Both the position numbers and the translations under genes were made by a program. From Geosporobacter ferrireducens (GTDB lineage: Bacteria; Bacillota; Clostridia; Peptostreptococcales; Thermotaleaceae), in contig NZ_CP017269.1 in assembly GCF_001750685.1 (NCBI RefSeq), positions 124,001-188,000 of the forward strand: a DNA stretch of 64,000 bases, read 5' to 3'. Of the stretch, positions 1 through 8,923 are shown one piece after another. Position 1 is the first letter of the stretch; each line of letters opens with the position of its first letter. Under the pieces are notes generated by a model. That model was not told the DNA's origin, did not search any database, and saw only the letters and a program-made list of their open reading frames with translations.

Positions 1-134
1 TTATCTCCCACAGTAAAATGATAATATACATTTATCCCCAACGTATTCAGTTGTTGGGACAAATAAACTGTATTGGTATTTATTATTTGTCCAAAAAGCA
101 GTTCTGTACCAATTGAAATTAAAGCACAATTCAT
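1..134 (-). CDS. cinA: CinA-family protein, N-terminal fragment (cut by window edge)
   Basis: Only the first 44 codons are in the window; the rest lies beyond the left edge. The translated start ([20 protein letters not shown] and onward through [10 protein letters not shown], ending near YYHFTVGD) matches the N-terminal MoCF-like domain of CinA, including the family's SIGTELL and GQI-NTN stretches. CinA proteins carry nicotinamide-nucleotide amidase and/or ADP-ribose pyrophosphatase activity and are named from the competence-damage operon. The ATG is preceded by AAGGAG at a normal distance. It follows pgsA in the same direction, as in many Firmicutes where pgsA-cinA-recA is a common order. 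The pgsA terminator separates the two, so cinA may have its own promoter or depend on read-through. Confidence 0.85.
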   Translation of the reverse strand, partial: MNCALISIGTELLFGQIINTNTVYLSQQLNTLGINVYYHFTVGD

Positions 135-160
135 CAGAGGACTCCTTTCATATTCTTGTA

Positions 161-188
161 AATAACAAAAAGCAGCAAAGCTGCTTTA
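161..188 (-). terminator. Rho-independent terminator after pgsA
   Basis: An 8-bp perfect stem (169-176 with 180-187, arms AAAGCAGC/GCTGCTTT, loop of three) is followed on the minus strand by TTTTGTTATT. The 3' arm begins at the pgsA stop codon, so pgsA transcripts would end here, just ahead of cinA. Confidence 0.75.
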
Positions 189-722
189 CTGTTTAAATAC
201 ATGTCTATTCAAATAAACATAATCAATGCCAGAAATAATCGTTAAAGCAACCGCAACCCATAATGCAATTGTGCTGAAAGGAAAATTAATCAAGCTAAAA
301 GGATAGTTGTCAATAAGGATGGCTATAATTGCAATAATTTGTGCCAGCGTTTTTGATTTTCCCCACCAGCTTGCAGCAATAACAATTCCCTCAGAAGCGG
401 CAATAGCCCTAAGGATGCTGATAATATACTCTCTGGAAATAATGACAACAACAACCCATGCAGACAATCTTCCCATCTGTACAAGGGAAACCAAGGCAGC
501 TGTTACCAAAAGCTTATCGGCTAAAGGATCCATAAATTTCCCGAATTTCGTTATTTGATTTCTACTTCGGGCGATATATCCGTCCAGGGTATCTGTAATT
601 GCTGCAATTGTAAAAATAGCTGCAGCCAGATGGATTCCATAAGGCATTTTGTTTAATAAAACAATCATAAAAACTGGAACTAAAAAAATTCTCGCAATGG
701 TCAACTTATTGGCAAGGTTCAT
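186..722 (-). CDS. pgsA: CDP-diacylglycerol--glycerol-3-phosphate 3-phosphatidyltransferase
   Basis: This integral membrane enzyme transfers the phosphatidyl group from CDP-diacylglycerol to glycerol-3-phosphate, the committed step to phosphatidylglycerol. The CDP-alcohol phosphotransferase signature (D-x2-D-G-x2-A-R-x8-G-x3-D-x3-D) is complete: it runs from DTLDGYIAR to FMDPLADK at about residues 43-69. Several hydrophobic segments span the 178 residues, a normal family length. The ATG lies inside the 3' end of rimO (17-nt overlap) and has a GGGAGAG site upstream, so the two are probably translationally coupled. A hairpin terminator covers the stop codon. Confidence 0.95.
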   Translation of the reverse strand: MNLANKLTIARIFLVPVFMIVLLNKMPYGIHLAAAIFTIAAITDTLDGYIARSRNQITKFGKFMDPLADKLLVTAALVSLVQMGRLSAWVVVVIISREYIISILRAIAASEGIVIAASWWGKSKTLAQIIAIIAILIDNYPFSLINFPFSTIALWVAVALTIISGIDYVYLNRHVFKQ

Positions 723-2049
723 TCAGCATCTCTCCCATTAAATCATATTCGAGAGCATCTTTAATTAATACCCGTACAAGAGCTCCTGGGTGTAGAGTTT
801 TTTCAGCGTGCACATAAACAACTCCGTCGATTTCAGGTGCATCATATGCTGTTCTTCCTATATACACACTCTCTCCTTCTACTTTTTCTTCTACAAGTAT
901 ATCATAAATATTACCTATTTTCTCCATATTTTTTTTGTAAGATATTTGCTGCTGCAAGCGCATAATTTCATCTCTTCTTTTTTCTTTAAGTTCTTCAGCA
1001 ATCTGATCCGGAAAGTTTGCTGCTGGTGTATCTTCCTCCTGTGAGTATGTGAATACGCCCAAACGATCAAACTGGACAATTTCAACAAATTGCTTTAATT
1101 CTTCATGCTGCTCATCAGACTCTCCCGGAAATCCCACAATTAAAGATGTTCTTAAAGCAATATCAGGACATTGGTTTCTCAACTTCTCTATTACTTTTAA
1201 AATATGCTCCTTGCTTGTTCTTCTATTCATTCTTTTTAAAACTTGATTATTACAATGTTGAATAGGCATGTCCAAATATTTGCATATTTTCTTTTCTTTT
1301 GCAATGACATCAATCAGTTCTTCCGTTATTTCATCGGGATAGCAGTAAAGGATTCTGATCCAATGGAATTGATCAATTGTACACAATTTCTTCAGTAAGT
1401 CGGATAGCTTGTATTCTCCATATAGGTCTATGCCATACCGTGTTGTATCTTGAGCAATCAGAATAATCTCTTTTACTCCCTCTTGTGCCAAGGACCGGGC
1501 TTCCTTTAAAATTTGCTCCATATCCCTGCTTCTGTAGCTTCCTCTCAGTTTAGGAATAATACAATAAGTGCATCCATTATCACATCCATCGGCAATCTTT
1601 AAATAGGCAGTATGTCTAGGAGTACTAATAAATCTTGGTAAATCTTCTGACACTTTAATATTGATATCTCCAGATTTAATAATCTTTTTTCCTTGCAGTG
1701 TGTCATCAAGAATCTGAATGATTTCCGGAAAATTGCCCGTTCCGATAATTGCATCTACTTCCGGCAGCTCCTTCATTAGATCCTCTGCATAGCGTTCACC
1801 AAGACAGCCAGCTACAACCAGCAGCTTACAATTTCCATCATTCTTTAACTGTCCCAGATCGATAATTGTATCAATAGACTCTTGTTTCGCCGCCTCAATA
1901 AATCCACAGGTATTCACAATCACAATATCTGCCGCAAACTTGTCCTTCGTTAGCATATAATCATTTTGTGTCAGCAGACCCATCATAACTTCCGAATCCA
2001 CCAAATTTTTTGCACATCCTAATGTTTCCACAAATACTTTTAAGTTCAT
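706..2049 (-). CDS. rimO: Ribosomal protein S12 (aspartate) methylthiotransferase RimO
   Basis: A radical-SAM methylthiotransferase that adds a beta-methylthio group to an aspartate of ribosomal protein S12. Domain order is as expected for 447 residues: an N-terminal UPF0004 domain with three cluster cysteines ([19 protein letters not shown]), a radical-SAM core with CxxxCxxC (CDNGCTYC, near residues 154-161), and a C-terminal TRAM domain. The [11 protein letters not shown] start is characteristic of RimO rather than of the tRNA enzyme MiaB. The start ATG has a GGAAGGAG site. It sits between mnmH and pgsA; two RNA/ribosome modification enzymes side by side. Confidence 0.93.
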   Translation of the reverse strand: MNLKVFVETLGCAKNLVDSEVMMGLLTQNDYMLTKDKFAADIVIVNTCGFIEAAKQESIDTIIDLGQLKNDGNCKLLVVAGCLGERYAEDLMKELPEVDAIIGTGNFPEIIQILDDTLQGKKIIKSGDINIKVSEDLPRFISTPRHTAYLKIADGCDNGCTYCIIPKLRGSYRSRDMEQILKEARSLAQEGVKEIILIAQDTTRYGIDLYGEYKLSDLLKKLCTIDQFHWIRILYCYPDEITEELIDVIAKEKKICKYLDMPIQHCNNQVLKRMNRRTSKEHILKVIEKLRNQCPDIALRTSLIVGFPGESDEQHEELKQFVEIVQFDRLGVFTYSQEEDTPAANFPDQIAEELKEKRRDEIMRLQQQISYKKNMEKIGNIYDILVEEKVEGESVYIGRTAYDAPEIDGVVYVHAEKTLHPGALVRVLIKDALEYDLMGEMLNEPCQ

Positions 2050-2068
2050 AGAGGGTGTTACTCCTTCC

Positions 2069-3121
2069 TTATCGTTGCTGTTTTAACGATTTTACAAAAT
2101 CTTGCAGTGTAGCTGCAACGGTTTTTATATCTTCATAGTATATCTCTAAATCGTATTCCTTATATTTATCAATAGAATATTGATATAAAGGATCATAATA
2201 ATGCTCAATTAAATATTTAATAATATAGGTATAGGCATTTTCCGATTGCTTCTGTAGGAGATTATCTACAGCTTCATTTCCCAATTTCTTTCGGAGATGC
2301 TCTAAAGCTTTTACTATTTTTTCTTTATTTTCATCTATATGATCAATATAATCCTGCAAAATAATTTTCACTCGATTATCAAGGCTAGTATTTATCAATA
2401 TATGATTTCCACTGATCATCTTTCGATAGATCTTTTCTGGAATCTGAACATTTCCTATTCGCTTACTTTCACTTTCAACGAAGATGTTCTTCTCCATTGA
2501 AGCAAACAGTTTATGGAAAATTTTTGATTCAAACATTTTTTGAGAGGGTGGCTCACCATTAAACACAATATCTCCAAATACTGAGCCGCTATTTTGAGCA
2601 AGCTCTTCAAGATTTAGAACAGCCATCCCCTCACTGGATAAATCCTCCAGAATATGAGTCTTCCCTACACCGGTTAATCCATGAATCATAATAAAATGAA
2701 AAAAATCTAATTTATTTTCAAAATAATCCATAATATACTTTCGATATCCCTTATATCCACCAACAAGCTGGTATACTTTAGGAATGTTGAACATACTTAA
2801 AAAATCACACACAGATCTACTGCGCATTCCACCACGCCAACAGAAAAAAATAATTTGCTCATACTTGTTTTGGTAATCCAAAATCTGCTCGTAAAGAATT
2901 GGAAGCTTGTAGGAAGCATACTTAACACCCAGACTGATAGCCTTTTGATGGTTTTCTTTCCTATAAACTGTTCCTACCTCTGCTCTTTCCTCATCGTTAA
3001 GAATCGGAAAATTAACTGCACCAACAATTGTTGACTCTTTATATTCGGAGGGTGAGCGAACATCAATATAAATAGCATTTTTAAAACGCAGTGCCTCATC
3101 AACTGTAATAAAAGCCGTCAT
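2069..3121 (-). CDS. mnmH: tRNA 2-selenouridine synthase (rhodanese + P-loop)
   Basis: MnmH (SelU/YbbB) replaces sulfur by selenium in 2-thiouridine at the wobble position of certain tRNAs, using selenophosphate. The N-terminal rhodanese domain carries the family signature CWRGGMRSR with the catalytic cysteine near residue 93. The C-terminal half has a P-loop, GLTGVGKT, near residue 150. At 350 residues the length is normal. The ATG follows GAGAGG. The gene is not part of the Bacillus ftsK locus, so it looks like an insertion. Its presence implies that the organism makes selenophosphate; selD is not in this window. Nothing suggests decay. Confidence 0.92.
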   Translation of the reverse strand: MTAFITVDEALRFKNAIYIDVRSPSEYKESTIVGAVNFPILNDEERAEVGTVYRKENHQKAISLGVKYASYKLPILYEQILDYQNKYEQIIFFCWRGGMRSRSVCDFLSMFNIPKVYQLVGGYKGYRKYIMDYFENKLDFFHFIMIHGLTGVGKTHILEDLSSEGMAVLNLEELAQNSGSVFGDIVFNGEPPSQKMFESKIFHKLFASMEKNIFVESESKRIGNVQIPEKIYRKMISGNHILINTSLDNRVKIILQDYIDHIDENKEKIVKALEHLRKKLGNEAVDNLLQKQSENAYTYIIKYLIEHYYDPLYQYSIDKYKEYDLEIYYEDIKTVAATLQDFVKSLKQQR

Positions 3122-3186
3122 AATAATACCTCTCTATATAAAATATCTGTGGTTACTTTCCACAAAAAACCTTGTGAAACAATTTT

Positions 3187-3215
3187 CAAGAGTAGAATTT
3201 TAAACCCTACTCTTG
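3187..3215 (-). terminator. Hairpin over the ftsK stop codon, possible weak terminator
   Basis: Perfect 9-bp arms (CAAGAGTAG at 3187-3195 and CTACTCTTG at 3207-3215) with an 11-nt loop span the ftsK stop codon. On the minus strand the hairpin is followed by AAAATTGTTT, which is not a strong U-tract. It may act as a weak terminator or as a 3' stabilising structure before mnmH. Confidence 0.45.
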
Positions 3216-5497
3216 ATTTCCTCGAACTCTTCTTTCGATATGCGTACCTGCCGCGGCTTGCTTCCTTCATGCTCTCCTACGATCCCTCGTTCTTCCATGG
3301 CGTCGATCAGTCTTGCCGCCCGGTTATATCCGATCCTGAATCTTCTTTGAAGCATTGAAATGGATGCTTGTCCGGTTTGCACAACAAATTCTATGGCCTC
3401 TTGAAGCAGTTCATCAACTGTACCCTCATCTACTGGGAGTTCTGTTTCTATTTTTTCCAATATATCCTCTTCATAAACCGCTTCTGCAACTTGTTGTTTA
3501 ATAAAAGATACAACCTTTTCTACCTCTGCATCGGATATAAAGGCTCCTTGTAATCTCCTAGGTTTTGATGCCCCCACAGGATAAAATAACAGATCACCTT
3601 TTCCTAGCAGCTTTTCAGCTCCTCCCATATCTAATATCGTCCGGGAATCTGCCTGGGACGAAACCGCAAAAGCGATTCGAGAAGGAATATTCGCCTTTAT
3701 AACACCGGTAATAACATCAACTGAAGGTCTCTGGGTTGCTACAATTAGGTGAATACCCGCAGCTCTTGCCATCTGCGCCAATCTGCATATTGCATCCTCT
3801 ACTTGTCCAGGAGCAACCATCATCAAATCTGCCAATTCGTCTATGATGACTACAATTTTGGGCAGCGCCTCATTTTCTTCCCGCAACTGCTTCTCATTAT
3901 AACTGTTGATATCACGAACACCATTTTGCGCAAAGAGCTTATAACGATTTGTCATCTCCTGAACTGCCCAATTCAGTGCGGATGCTGCCTTTTTAGGCTC
4001 AGTAACAACAGGAATTAACAGATGTGGAATGCCGTTATAATTATTCAACTCAACTACCTTTGGATCTATTAAGACCAACCGCACCTCATCCGGTGTAGCC
4101 TTAAATAGAATACTGGTAATCAGTGTATTGATGCAAACACTTTTCCCAGATCCTGTAGCGCCTGCAATTAACATATGGGGCATCTTCGCCAAATCCGCAG
4201 TCACCGGATTTCCTGCAATATCTTTCCCAAGAACGAAAGTCAATTTAGAATCACTATGGGTATATTTATCACTTTCCAGAACTTCTTTTACACTTACTGT
4301 AGTAGTAGAATCATTTGGTATTTCAATTCCTACAGCTGCTTTTCCCGGGATTGGTGCTTCAATACGTATGTTCGAAGCAGCTAAATTTAATGCAATGTCG
4401 TCAGATAGACTAACAATTTTACTAACCTTTACGCCTGGGCTAGGTTGTATTTCATACCTTGTGATCGTCGGCCCCTTGCTAACCTGCATTACTTTCGCAT
4501 CAACACCGAAGTTCTGCATAGTCTCCTCCAGTATTTTTACTTTTTGCATAATTTCTTTTTTGTCATTTTTTGAATTTGTAGCAGCATAATCATCTAATAG
4601 TGACAAATCAGGCATTGTATAACTTAAAGGTACATTACTTTTATTAGAAATATTTATCGGCAGCTTTGTATCATCAGAATTTCCACCATCTTCTATCGCT
4701 GTGGCCGAAGCAGGTTTTCTTTCTGGCTGCTGCTGGATCTCAATCGGTTCAGGTTTCTCATTATCCCTGGTAAAATCTAATATTTTAATTTTCTCATCTA
4801 TTATGGCGTCTCCCTGTGATGTCACCTCTACTTCCGATTCTTCAAAGTCTAATAACTTGAATTTTTTCGGTTTCTCTTTTTTCCGTTCCACTTTCTCTTC
4901 AGATACCTGAATAAAATCAATGACAGACGAAATAAAGGATTTAGATATGTCTGTCAAAGACTGTTTTAAAGTTTTCAGCAAGTGATTAAGTGAAATACCT
5001 GTTAAAAGTATAATTGCAGCAATCATAAGGGTTATAATGATTACATAGCTTCCATTGATCCCCAAAAGCTTTATACTAAAGGAAGTCAAAATCGTACCAA
5101 TTAATCCGCCTCCTAATCCTTCTACTCCTTGCTCATAAGATAACATCAAAGTCTGCAGATAATAATCTCCCTTGGCCATATCCTCCAGATGATAGATGGT
5201 ATAGAGCATAATATAACCTAAATATAATACTAACAATGAAAGCTTCCACCGCGCATCAATATTTTTCGTTTTGCCTGAAAAAGACATTACACCAAGCAAA
5301 ATAATAAAGTATGGCAATATGTAGGATGGGATGGAGAGTAAGCCCATTAATGAGAATTTGATAAATTTCCCTAGTTCTCCCGTTGATTCTGTCTGAAGGC
5401 TGATTAAAATAAGTATTCCTACGGCTATAACAAATATGGACAATATTTCTTGCTTTAATGGCGACTGCTGCTTTGTCTTATTTTTTCTTCTTGACAT
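3200..5497 (-). CDS. ftsK: DNA translocase FtsK/SpoIIIE
   Basis: A membrane-anchored double-stranded DNA pump that moves chromosome DNA through the division or sporulation septum. The N-terminal region (about residues 10-190) has several hydrophobic membrane segments; a charged linker follows. The motor has Walker A GATGSGKS near residue 445 and Walker B VVIIDELADL. A winged-helix gamma domain closes the protein (ending near residue 765). I start it at the ATG at 5497, 22 codons into the longer open frame, because GAGGTGG lies 8 nt upstream there, whereas the earlier TTG has no site. In Bacillus the same neighbourhood (dapG, tepA, spoIIIE) encodes the sporulation translocase, so SpoIIIE function is plausible. 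Confidence 0.93.
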   Translation of the reverse strand: MSRRKNKTKQQSPLKQEILSIFVIAVGILILISLQTESTGELGKFIKFSLMGLLSIPSYILPYFIILLGVMSFSGKTKNIDARWKLSLLVLYLGYIMLYTIYHLEDMAKGDYYLQTLMLSYEQGVEGLGGGLIGTILTSFSIKLLGINGSYVIIITLMIAAIILLTGISLNHLLKTLKQSLTDISKSFISSVIDFIQVSEEKVERKKEKPKKFKLLDFEESEVEVTSQGDAIIDEKIKILDFTRDNEKPEPIEIQQQPERKPASATAIEDGGNSDDTKLPINISNKSNVPLSYTMPDLSLLDDYAATNSKNDKKEIMQKVKILEETMQNFGVDAKVMQVSKGPTITRYEIQPSPGVKVSKIVSLSDDIALNLAASNIRIEAPIPGKAAVGIEIPNDSTTTVSVKEVLESDKYTHSDSKLTFVLGKDIAGNPVTADLAKMPHMLIAGATGSGKSVCINTLITSILFKATPDEVRLVLIDPKVVELNNYNGIPHLLIPVVTEPKKAASALNWAVQEMTNRYKLFAQNGVRDINSYNEKQLREENEALPKIVVIIDELADLMMVAPGQVEDAICRLAQMARAAGIHLIVATQRPSVDVITGVIKANIPSRIAFAVSSQADSRTILDMGGAEKLLGKGDLLFYPVGASKPRRLQGAFISDAEVEKVVSFIKQQVAEAVYEEDILEKIETELPVDEGTVDELLQEAIEFVVQTGQASISMLQRRFRIGYNRAARLIDAMEERGIVGEHEGSKPRQVRISKEEFEEIKSRV

Positions 5498-5524
5498 GTA
5501 TAACCACCTCAACCGGTTAGTGAA

Positions 5525-5545
5525 GGGCACAGAGTTTCTGTGCCC
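5525..5545 (-). other. Perfect 9-bp hairpin in the ftsK leader
   Basis: Arms GGGCACAGA (5525-5533) and TCTGTGCCC (5537-5545) enclose a 3-nt loop. It lies 27 nt upstream of the ftsK start, with no U-run on either side, so it is not a terminator. It could tune ftsK translation or mRNA stability. Confidence 0.5.
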
Positions 5546-5598
5546 ATATAAATAATTGTTCAATCCACTTTTCTATATACTTCCTTATGACTTGCATC

Positions 5599-5633
5599 AA
5601 AAGAAAAAGTGTTAATATTTCTATTAACACTTT
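5599..5633 (-). terminator. Rho-independent terminator after the TepA-like gene
   Basis: A 12-bp perfect stem (5606-5617 with 5622-5633) with a 4-nt loop is followed on the minus strand by a T-rich tail (TTCTTTT). It separates the TepA-like gene from ftsK. Confidence 0.7.
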
Positions 5634-5668
5634 AACATTGTTATTATAACATATGCATTTCAATTATT

Positions 5669-6457
5669 CTATTGCAAATTCCTTGGTATTTCTAAATCTA
5701 TAGCCTTATTTTTATCCTTTTTGCTATCAATCATTTTTCTTAGATGATCCATTGCTTGTTTAATTCCGCCAATTTCATTAATTAGACCAAGGTTAACCGC
5801 TTCTCTTCCAATTAAAATGGTTCCAATATCATTAGCGATCTCATCCGTCTCATTCATTAACTGAATCAGTTTCTCCCTTGAGACATTCGAAGTTCTCGTT
5901 ACAAATTGGATAATTCGCTCCTGCATTTTTTGAAAATATTTGAAAGTCTGAGGTACGCCAATAACAAGTCCGTTCATGCGTATAGGATGAATGGTCATCG
6001 TCGCAGTTTCTACAATAAAAGAATAATCACTGGCTGTAGCTAAAGGTACCCCGATACTGTGGCCTCCTCCTAATACCAGAGAGACGGTTGGTTTTGACAG
6101 GCTTGATATCATTTCCGCAATGGCTAATCCTGCTTCCACATCTCCACCAACTGTATTTAGGATTGTCAACATGCCTTCAATCTTTGGATTTTCTTCAACT
6201 GCAATTAGTTGAGGGATGATATGCTCATATTTAGTTGATTTGTTTTGGGGAGGCGAAACCATATGTCCTTCAATATGACCAATAATTGTTAGATAATGGA
6301 TATTCGCAGGCATATCCGGAATATTTTGTGTTCCAAGGTTCTGAATATTACTTAGTTTTGCGTTTACTTTGATTTTTGGAGTCAATCCTGGTTCCAATTT
6401 AATTTGTGGATTGTCTCCCGGTGTCGGTGCACCGGTTTTTTCTTCTCTTTCGCTCAT
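5669..6457 (-). CDS. tepA: ClpP-family serine peptidase, TepA (YmfB) type
   Basis: A cytosolic crotonase-fold peptidase related to ClpP. In B. subtilis TepA has been linked to protein export and to degradation of small acid-soluble spore proteins during spore outgrowth. The likely nucleophile is the serine of GGGHSIGVP (near residue 133) and the histidine that of MTIHPIR. The first 50 residues are a hydrophilic Pro/Gly-rich extension, and no signal peptide or membrane segment is visible. At 262 residues it fits the TepA group and is longer than ClpP. Its place between the aspartokinase gene and ftsK matches Bacillus. The start ATG follows AAGGAAGTG. The ylzJ gene that follows tepA in Bacillus is not visible. 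Confidence 0.87.
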   Translation of the reverse strand: MSEREEKTGAPTPGDNPQIKLEPGLTPKIKVNAKLSNIQNLGTQNIPDMPANIHYLTIIGHIEGHMVSPPQNKSTKYEHIIPQLIAVEENPKIEGMLTILNTVGGDVEAGLAIAEMISSLSKPTVSLVLGGGHSIGVPLATASDYSFIVETATMTIHPIRMNGLVIGVPQTFKYFQKMQERIIQFVTRTSNVSREKLIQLMNETDEIANDIGTILIGREAVNLGLINEIGGIKQAMDHLRKMIDSKKDKNKAIDLEIPRNLQ

Positions 6458-6550
6458 TCTATCACTTCCTTATTTTAGGCATTTTATTGGCTTTGCTCAT
6501 TTTGAAGAAATATTTCTTTGTCGCTATGATTCATAATTTATTTTTTCCAA

Positions 6551-6598
6551 TAAAAAAACTACTATACTCTAGGTCGAGAATAGCAGTTTTTTTATTTA
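6551..6598 (-). terminator. Rho-independent terminator after the aspartokinase gene
   Basis: On the minus strand an imperfect stem (ACTGCTAT...CTC with GAG...ATAGTAGT) sits between A7 and T7 runs. The stop codon of the aspartokinase gene lies in its 5' arm. Confidence 0.75.
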
Positions 6599-7813
6599 TG
6601 CTAGTTGAAATTCCTGGTGTAAAAGGTTTACAGATTTTTCCATATTCTCACAACTCACCAGACAAGATATCGTCGTATAAGAATCAGAGGTCTGGAGAAT
6701 CTTTATATTTTCTTTTGCCAACGCTTTTACAATTCGTGCCATTACCCCAGGGACTCCTCTCATTTTATGTCCTATGGTAGTTATTTTACTGCAGTTTTTG
6801 TGAATATCATATTTTAACCCAATGTCCCTCAGGATGCTTTCCAGTTTTGCGAGGTGTTGTTCTTCTACTGTAAAGATCTTCTTGTCTATAAAGAAATTAA
6901 TCATATCTATGCTAATGTCATTCTCTGCCAACGCGCTCATAAAAATTTCATTTGCCTCTGATGCATCCTCGTATTGTACAATAACTTGTGCAATATTATT
7001 TTTATGTGCGATAGCCGTTATACACTCTCCAATAGATGGATATTTGCTATATTTATTTTCATAATGTTCAAAGCTGCTAATCACTGTTCCTGGTGCATTT
7101 GTAAAAGTATTTTTGATCTTTAGAACAATGCTCCCCCTGCGTGCAACCTCAACAGCCCGGGGATGGATAACTTTTGCACCATCTTCTGCCATCTGATAAA
7201 TTTCATCATAGCAGATCTGATCAATCACCTTCGCCTGTGTTACCAATCTAGGATCCGCAGTCATGATACCATCTACATCCGTGTAGATTTCTACAAGCTC
7301 TGCTTTTAACGCTTCTCCGATTACCGCAGCTGAAGTATCACTGCCTCCTCTTCCAAGAGTGGTAATGTTACCACTTTCTGATATTCCTTGAAATCCTGTA
7401 ATCACAGGAATAATTCCATTCTCTAACAGCCTAATAATGCTTTGTGATTCTACTTTGATCACATCGGCATCACCATATTTTTCATCGGTTATAATACCCG
7501 CTTGAAATCCCATTAATGCAGCAGCTTTGTATCCTCTTGATTTTATCGTATTCGCAAAAATTACGGATGATATGGTTTCTCCACAAGCCATTATTAGATC
7601 CAATTCTCTGCTTGTATACTCTTGGTAAGGATCTCTCCCTATCTGCAGCAAGGTATCGGTAGCATAAGGTTCGCCTTTTCTTCCCATTGCAGAAACTACC
7701 ACAACAGGCTGTTTCCCTTCTTGAATACACCCAATTACTTTATCTACCGCTTTATTTCTTAACTCTTCTGTTGCAACAGAGGTTCCCCCAAATTTCTGAA
7801 CAATAATATTCAT
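6596..7813 (-). CDS. dapG: Aspartate kinase
   Basis: Phosphorylates aspartate, the first step to lysine, diaminopimelate (peptidoglycan and, in spore formers, dipicolinate), threonine and methionine. The N-terminal kinase domain starts with KFGGTSV (residues 7-13) and contains a GRGGSDTSA stretch. The last 140 residues form paired ACT domains for feedback control. At 405 residues it is a monofunctional, alpha-type enzyme. I use dapG because it sits beside tepA and ftsK like Bacillus dapG; which end product inhibits it cannot be read from sequence. An AAGGAGG site lies 7 nt upstream of the ATG. I see no lysine riboswitch or T-box in the 187-nt upstream gap. Confidence 0.9.
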   Translation of the reverse strand: MNIIVQKFGGTSVATEELRNKAVDKVIGCIQEGKQPVVVVSAMGRKGEPYATDTLLQIGRDPYQEYTSRELDLIMACGETISSVIFANTIKSRGYKAAALMGFQAGIITDEKYGDADVIKVESQSIIRLLENGIIPVITGFQGISESGNITTLGRGGSDTSAAVIGEALKAELVEIYTDVDGIMTADPRLVTQAKVIDQICYDEIYQMAEDGAKVIHPRAVEVARRGSIVLKIKNTFTNAPGTVISSFEHYENKYSKYPSIGECITAIAHKNNIAQVIVQYEDASEANEIFMSALAENDISIDMINFFIDKKIFTVEEQHLAKLESILRDIGLKYDIHKNCSKITTIGHKMRGVPGVMARIVKALAKENIKILQTSDSYTTISCLVSCENMEKSVNLLHQEFQLA

Positions 7814-7924
7814 TTTTATCCTCCTTACCAGATATATATCTTAATGTTAGCATATATTTGCAATATTTTCTACGTTTTTTAGCATTATCTAACCTTATAA
7901 TTATAATATGTTAAGGAGGATTCT

Positions 7925-8050
7925 GTGGAACCATTTTTCTCTCGCATATTCTTTGTGCTCTGGTTTAAAATAATTCTGCATATGCTCGCTTATATAGGAA
8001 TTATAATGAAAAACTTCGGCGTATTGATTTTTCATCTTCCATCTCTATGA
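7925..8050 (+). CDS. Possible small hydrophobic protein (41 aa), only plus-strand candidate
   Basis: A GTG-started frame of 41 codons ends in TGA and is preceded at 5-nt spacing by AAGGAGG (7913-7919), a consensus ribosome site facing the plus strand. Two overlapping TATAAT hexamers lie just upstream (7896-7901, 7902-7907). The product is strongly hydrophobic in its middle (RIFFVLWFKIIL followed by HMLAYIGIIM), resembling a single membrane helix. It overlaps the 3' end of ymxH by 50 nt on the other strand. I recognise no family. The site could be chance in AT-rich sequence; no clear -35 box is visible. Confidence 0.35.
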   Translation: MEPFFSRIFFVLWFKIILHMLAYIGIIMKNFGVLIFHLPSL

Positions 8051-8270
8051 TAATCATATCATTGCCAATCTTCCGCACACAGTCCCAAGGAATTTCTACA
8101 AAGCTTTTATCTGAGAAAATTGAAAATTGGTTTCGAAAGTCCGGAACAAGCAGCGATCTAATTTTACCATTTCTTTCATCCACCAAAAGATCTGATTCTG
8201 CAAGGATTCCTAATCTTCCGCCATCATTCAAGTTAACAATCTCTTTTCCGCCTAATTTACTCAATCTCAT
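8001..8270 (-). CDS. ymxH: YlmC/YmxH-family PRC-barrel protein
   Basis: A small protein of the YlmC/YmxH sporulation-associated family; its biochemical role is not established. The 89 residues form one PRC-barrel-like domain beginning MRLSKLGGKEIVNLNDGGRL and containing the family's VDERNGKIRSLLVP stretch. I start it at the ATG at 8270, six codons inside the open frame, because GGGAGGG lies 8 nt upstream of it and actually overlaps the earlier GTG. In Bacillus ymxH lies between mlpA and spoVFA. Here the M16 peptidase and dut lie upstream and the aspartokinase gene directly downstream. Confidence 0.82.
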   Translation of the reverse strand: MRLSKLGGKEIVNLNDGGRLGILAESDLLVDERNGKIRSLLVPDFRNQFSIFSDKSFVEIPWDCVRKIGNDMIIIEMEDEKSIRRSFSL

Positions 8271-8406
8271 ATATGATACCCTCCCCACTTTATAAAATCG
8301 TTTCTTATTTTTAAATCCTTTGTTATGTTACACTAAATCACCCATTTATTCTGTCTCCAATACTTTTTACTATTTTATTTGTAGAGAGATAACAATATGC
8401 TTATTT

Positions 8407-8841
8407 TTATTTTCCTGTATGTCCAAAACCTCCGGCTCCACGTATAGATTCACTTAGCAATTCTACACACTCCCATGAGACTTTCTCATATCTACAGAAT
8501 ACTAACTGTGCAATTCGATCTCCTCTGTTAACTGCAAAATCTTCATGTCCCCAATTAATCAAAGGAATTTTTATCTCTCCTCGATAATCACTATCAATGG
8601 TCCCAATTCCATTTACTAAACCAATGCCATATTTAACAGCTAGTCCACTTCGCGCTCGAACCTGTGCTTCCATCCCAACTGGAATCTCTATAAATACGCC
8701 TGTAGGTATTAGTGTCCTATGTCCTGGTTTTATTATAACGGTTGTCTCAATGCTTGCCTTTAAGTCCATTCCTGCTGCCCCTGCTGTCTCATAGGCCGGC
8801 AGCAATGCTTGATCATTACATATGATCTTTACCTTGCTCAT
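8407..8841 (-). CDS. dut: dUTP diphosphatase (dUTPase)
   Basis: Hydrolyses dUTP to dUMP and pyrophosphate, keeping uracil out of DNA and feeding dTMP synthesis. This is a trimeric all-beta dUTPase of 144 residues. Motifs I (AGAAGMDLKA), II (RARSGLA), III (GTIDSDYRGEI), IV (RIAQLVF) and V (RGAGGFGHTGK) are all present and intact, so it should be active. The ATG at 8841 has GGAGGGGG upstream; the open frame extends nine codons further without a better site. A terminator separates it from the upstream M16 peptidase gene, so dut likely has its own promoter in that short gap. dut is not part of the Bacillus ylxY-mlpA-ymxH order. Confidence 0.95.
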   Translation of the reverse strand: MSKVKIICNDQALLPAYETAGAAGMDLKASIETTVIIKPGHRTLIPTGVFIEIPVGMEAQVRARSGLAVKYGIGLVNGIGTIDSDYRGEIKIPLINWGHEDFAVNRGDRIAQLVFCRYEKVSWECVELLSESIRGAGGFGHTGK

Positions 8842-8888
8842 TTTTCTTCCCCCTCCGTATAAACTCATTCTTAGTAATTATTAAATGT

Positions 8889-8923
8889 AAAAAGACATTA
8901 GCATCCGCTAATATCTTTTTTTT
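8889..8923 (-). terminator. Rho-independent terminator after the M16 peptidase gene
   Basis: A 14-bp stem with one mismatch (8889-8902 with 8907-8920) and a 4-nt loop is followed by T-rich sequence on the minus strand. It begins at the peptidase stop codon. Confidence 0.75.

Noticed and set aside
4128..4589. Plus-strand ORF of 153 codons opposite ftsK
   Set aside because: It lies over the ftsK motor region, has no ribosome site or recognisable domain, and is a shadow of the real gene.
5498..5563. Longer N-terminus of FtsK starting at a TTG
   Set aside because: No ribosome site precedes it, the stretch overlaps a stable hairpin, and the ATG at 5497 has GAGGTGG at proper spacing.
7482..7730. 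82-codon minus-strand ORF in another frame of the aspartokinase gene
   Set aside because: Internal to a well-supported gene; no independent ribosome site or motif.
7814..8000. Lysine riboswitch or T-box upstream of aspartokinase
   Set aside because: The 187-nt gap shows no L-box conserved core, no T-box AGGGTGGNACCGCG-like sequence and no terminator pair before the ATG.
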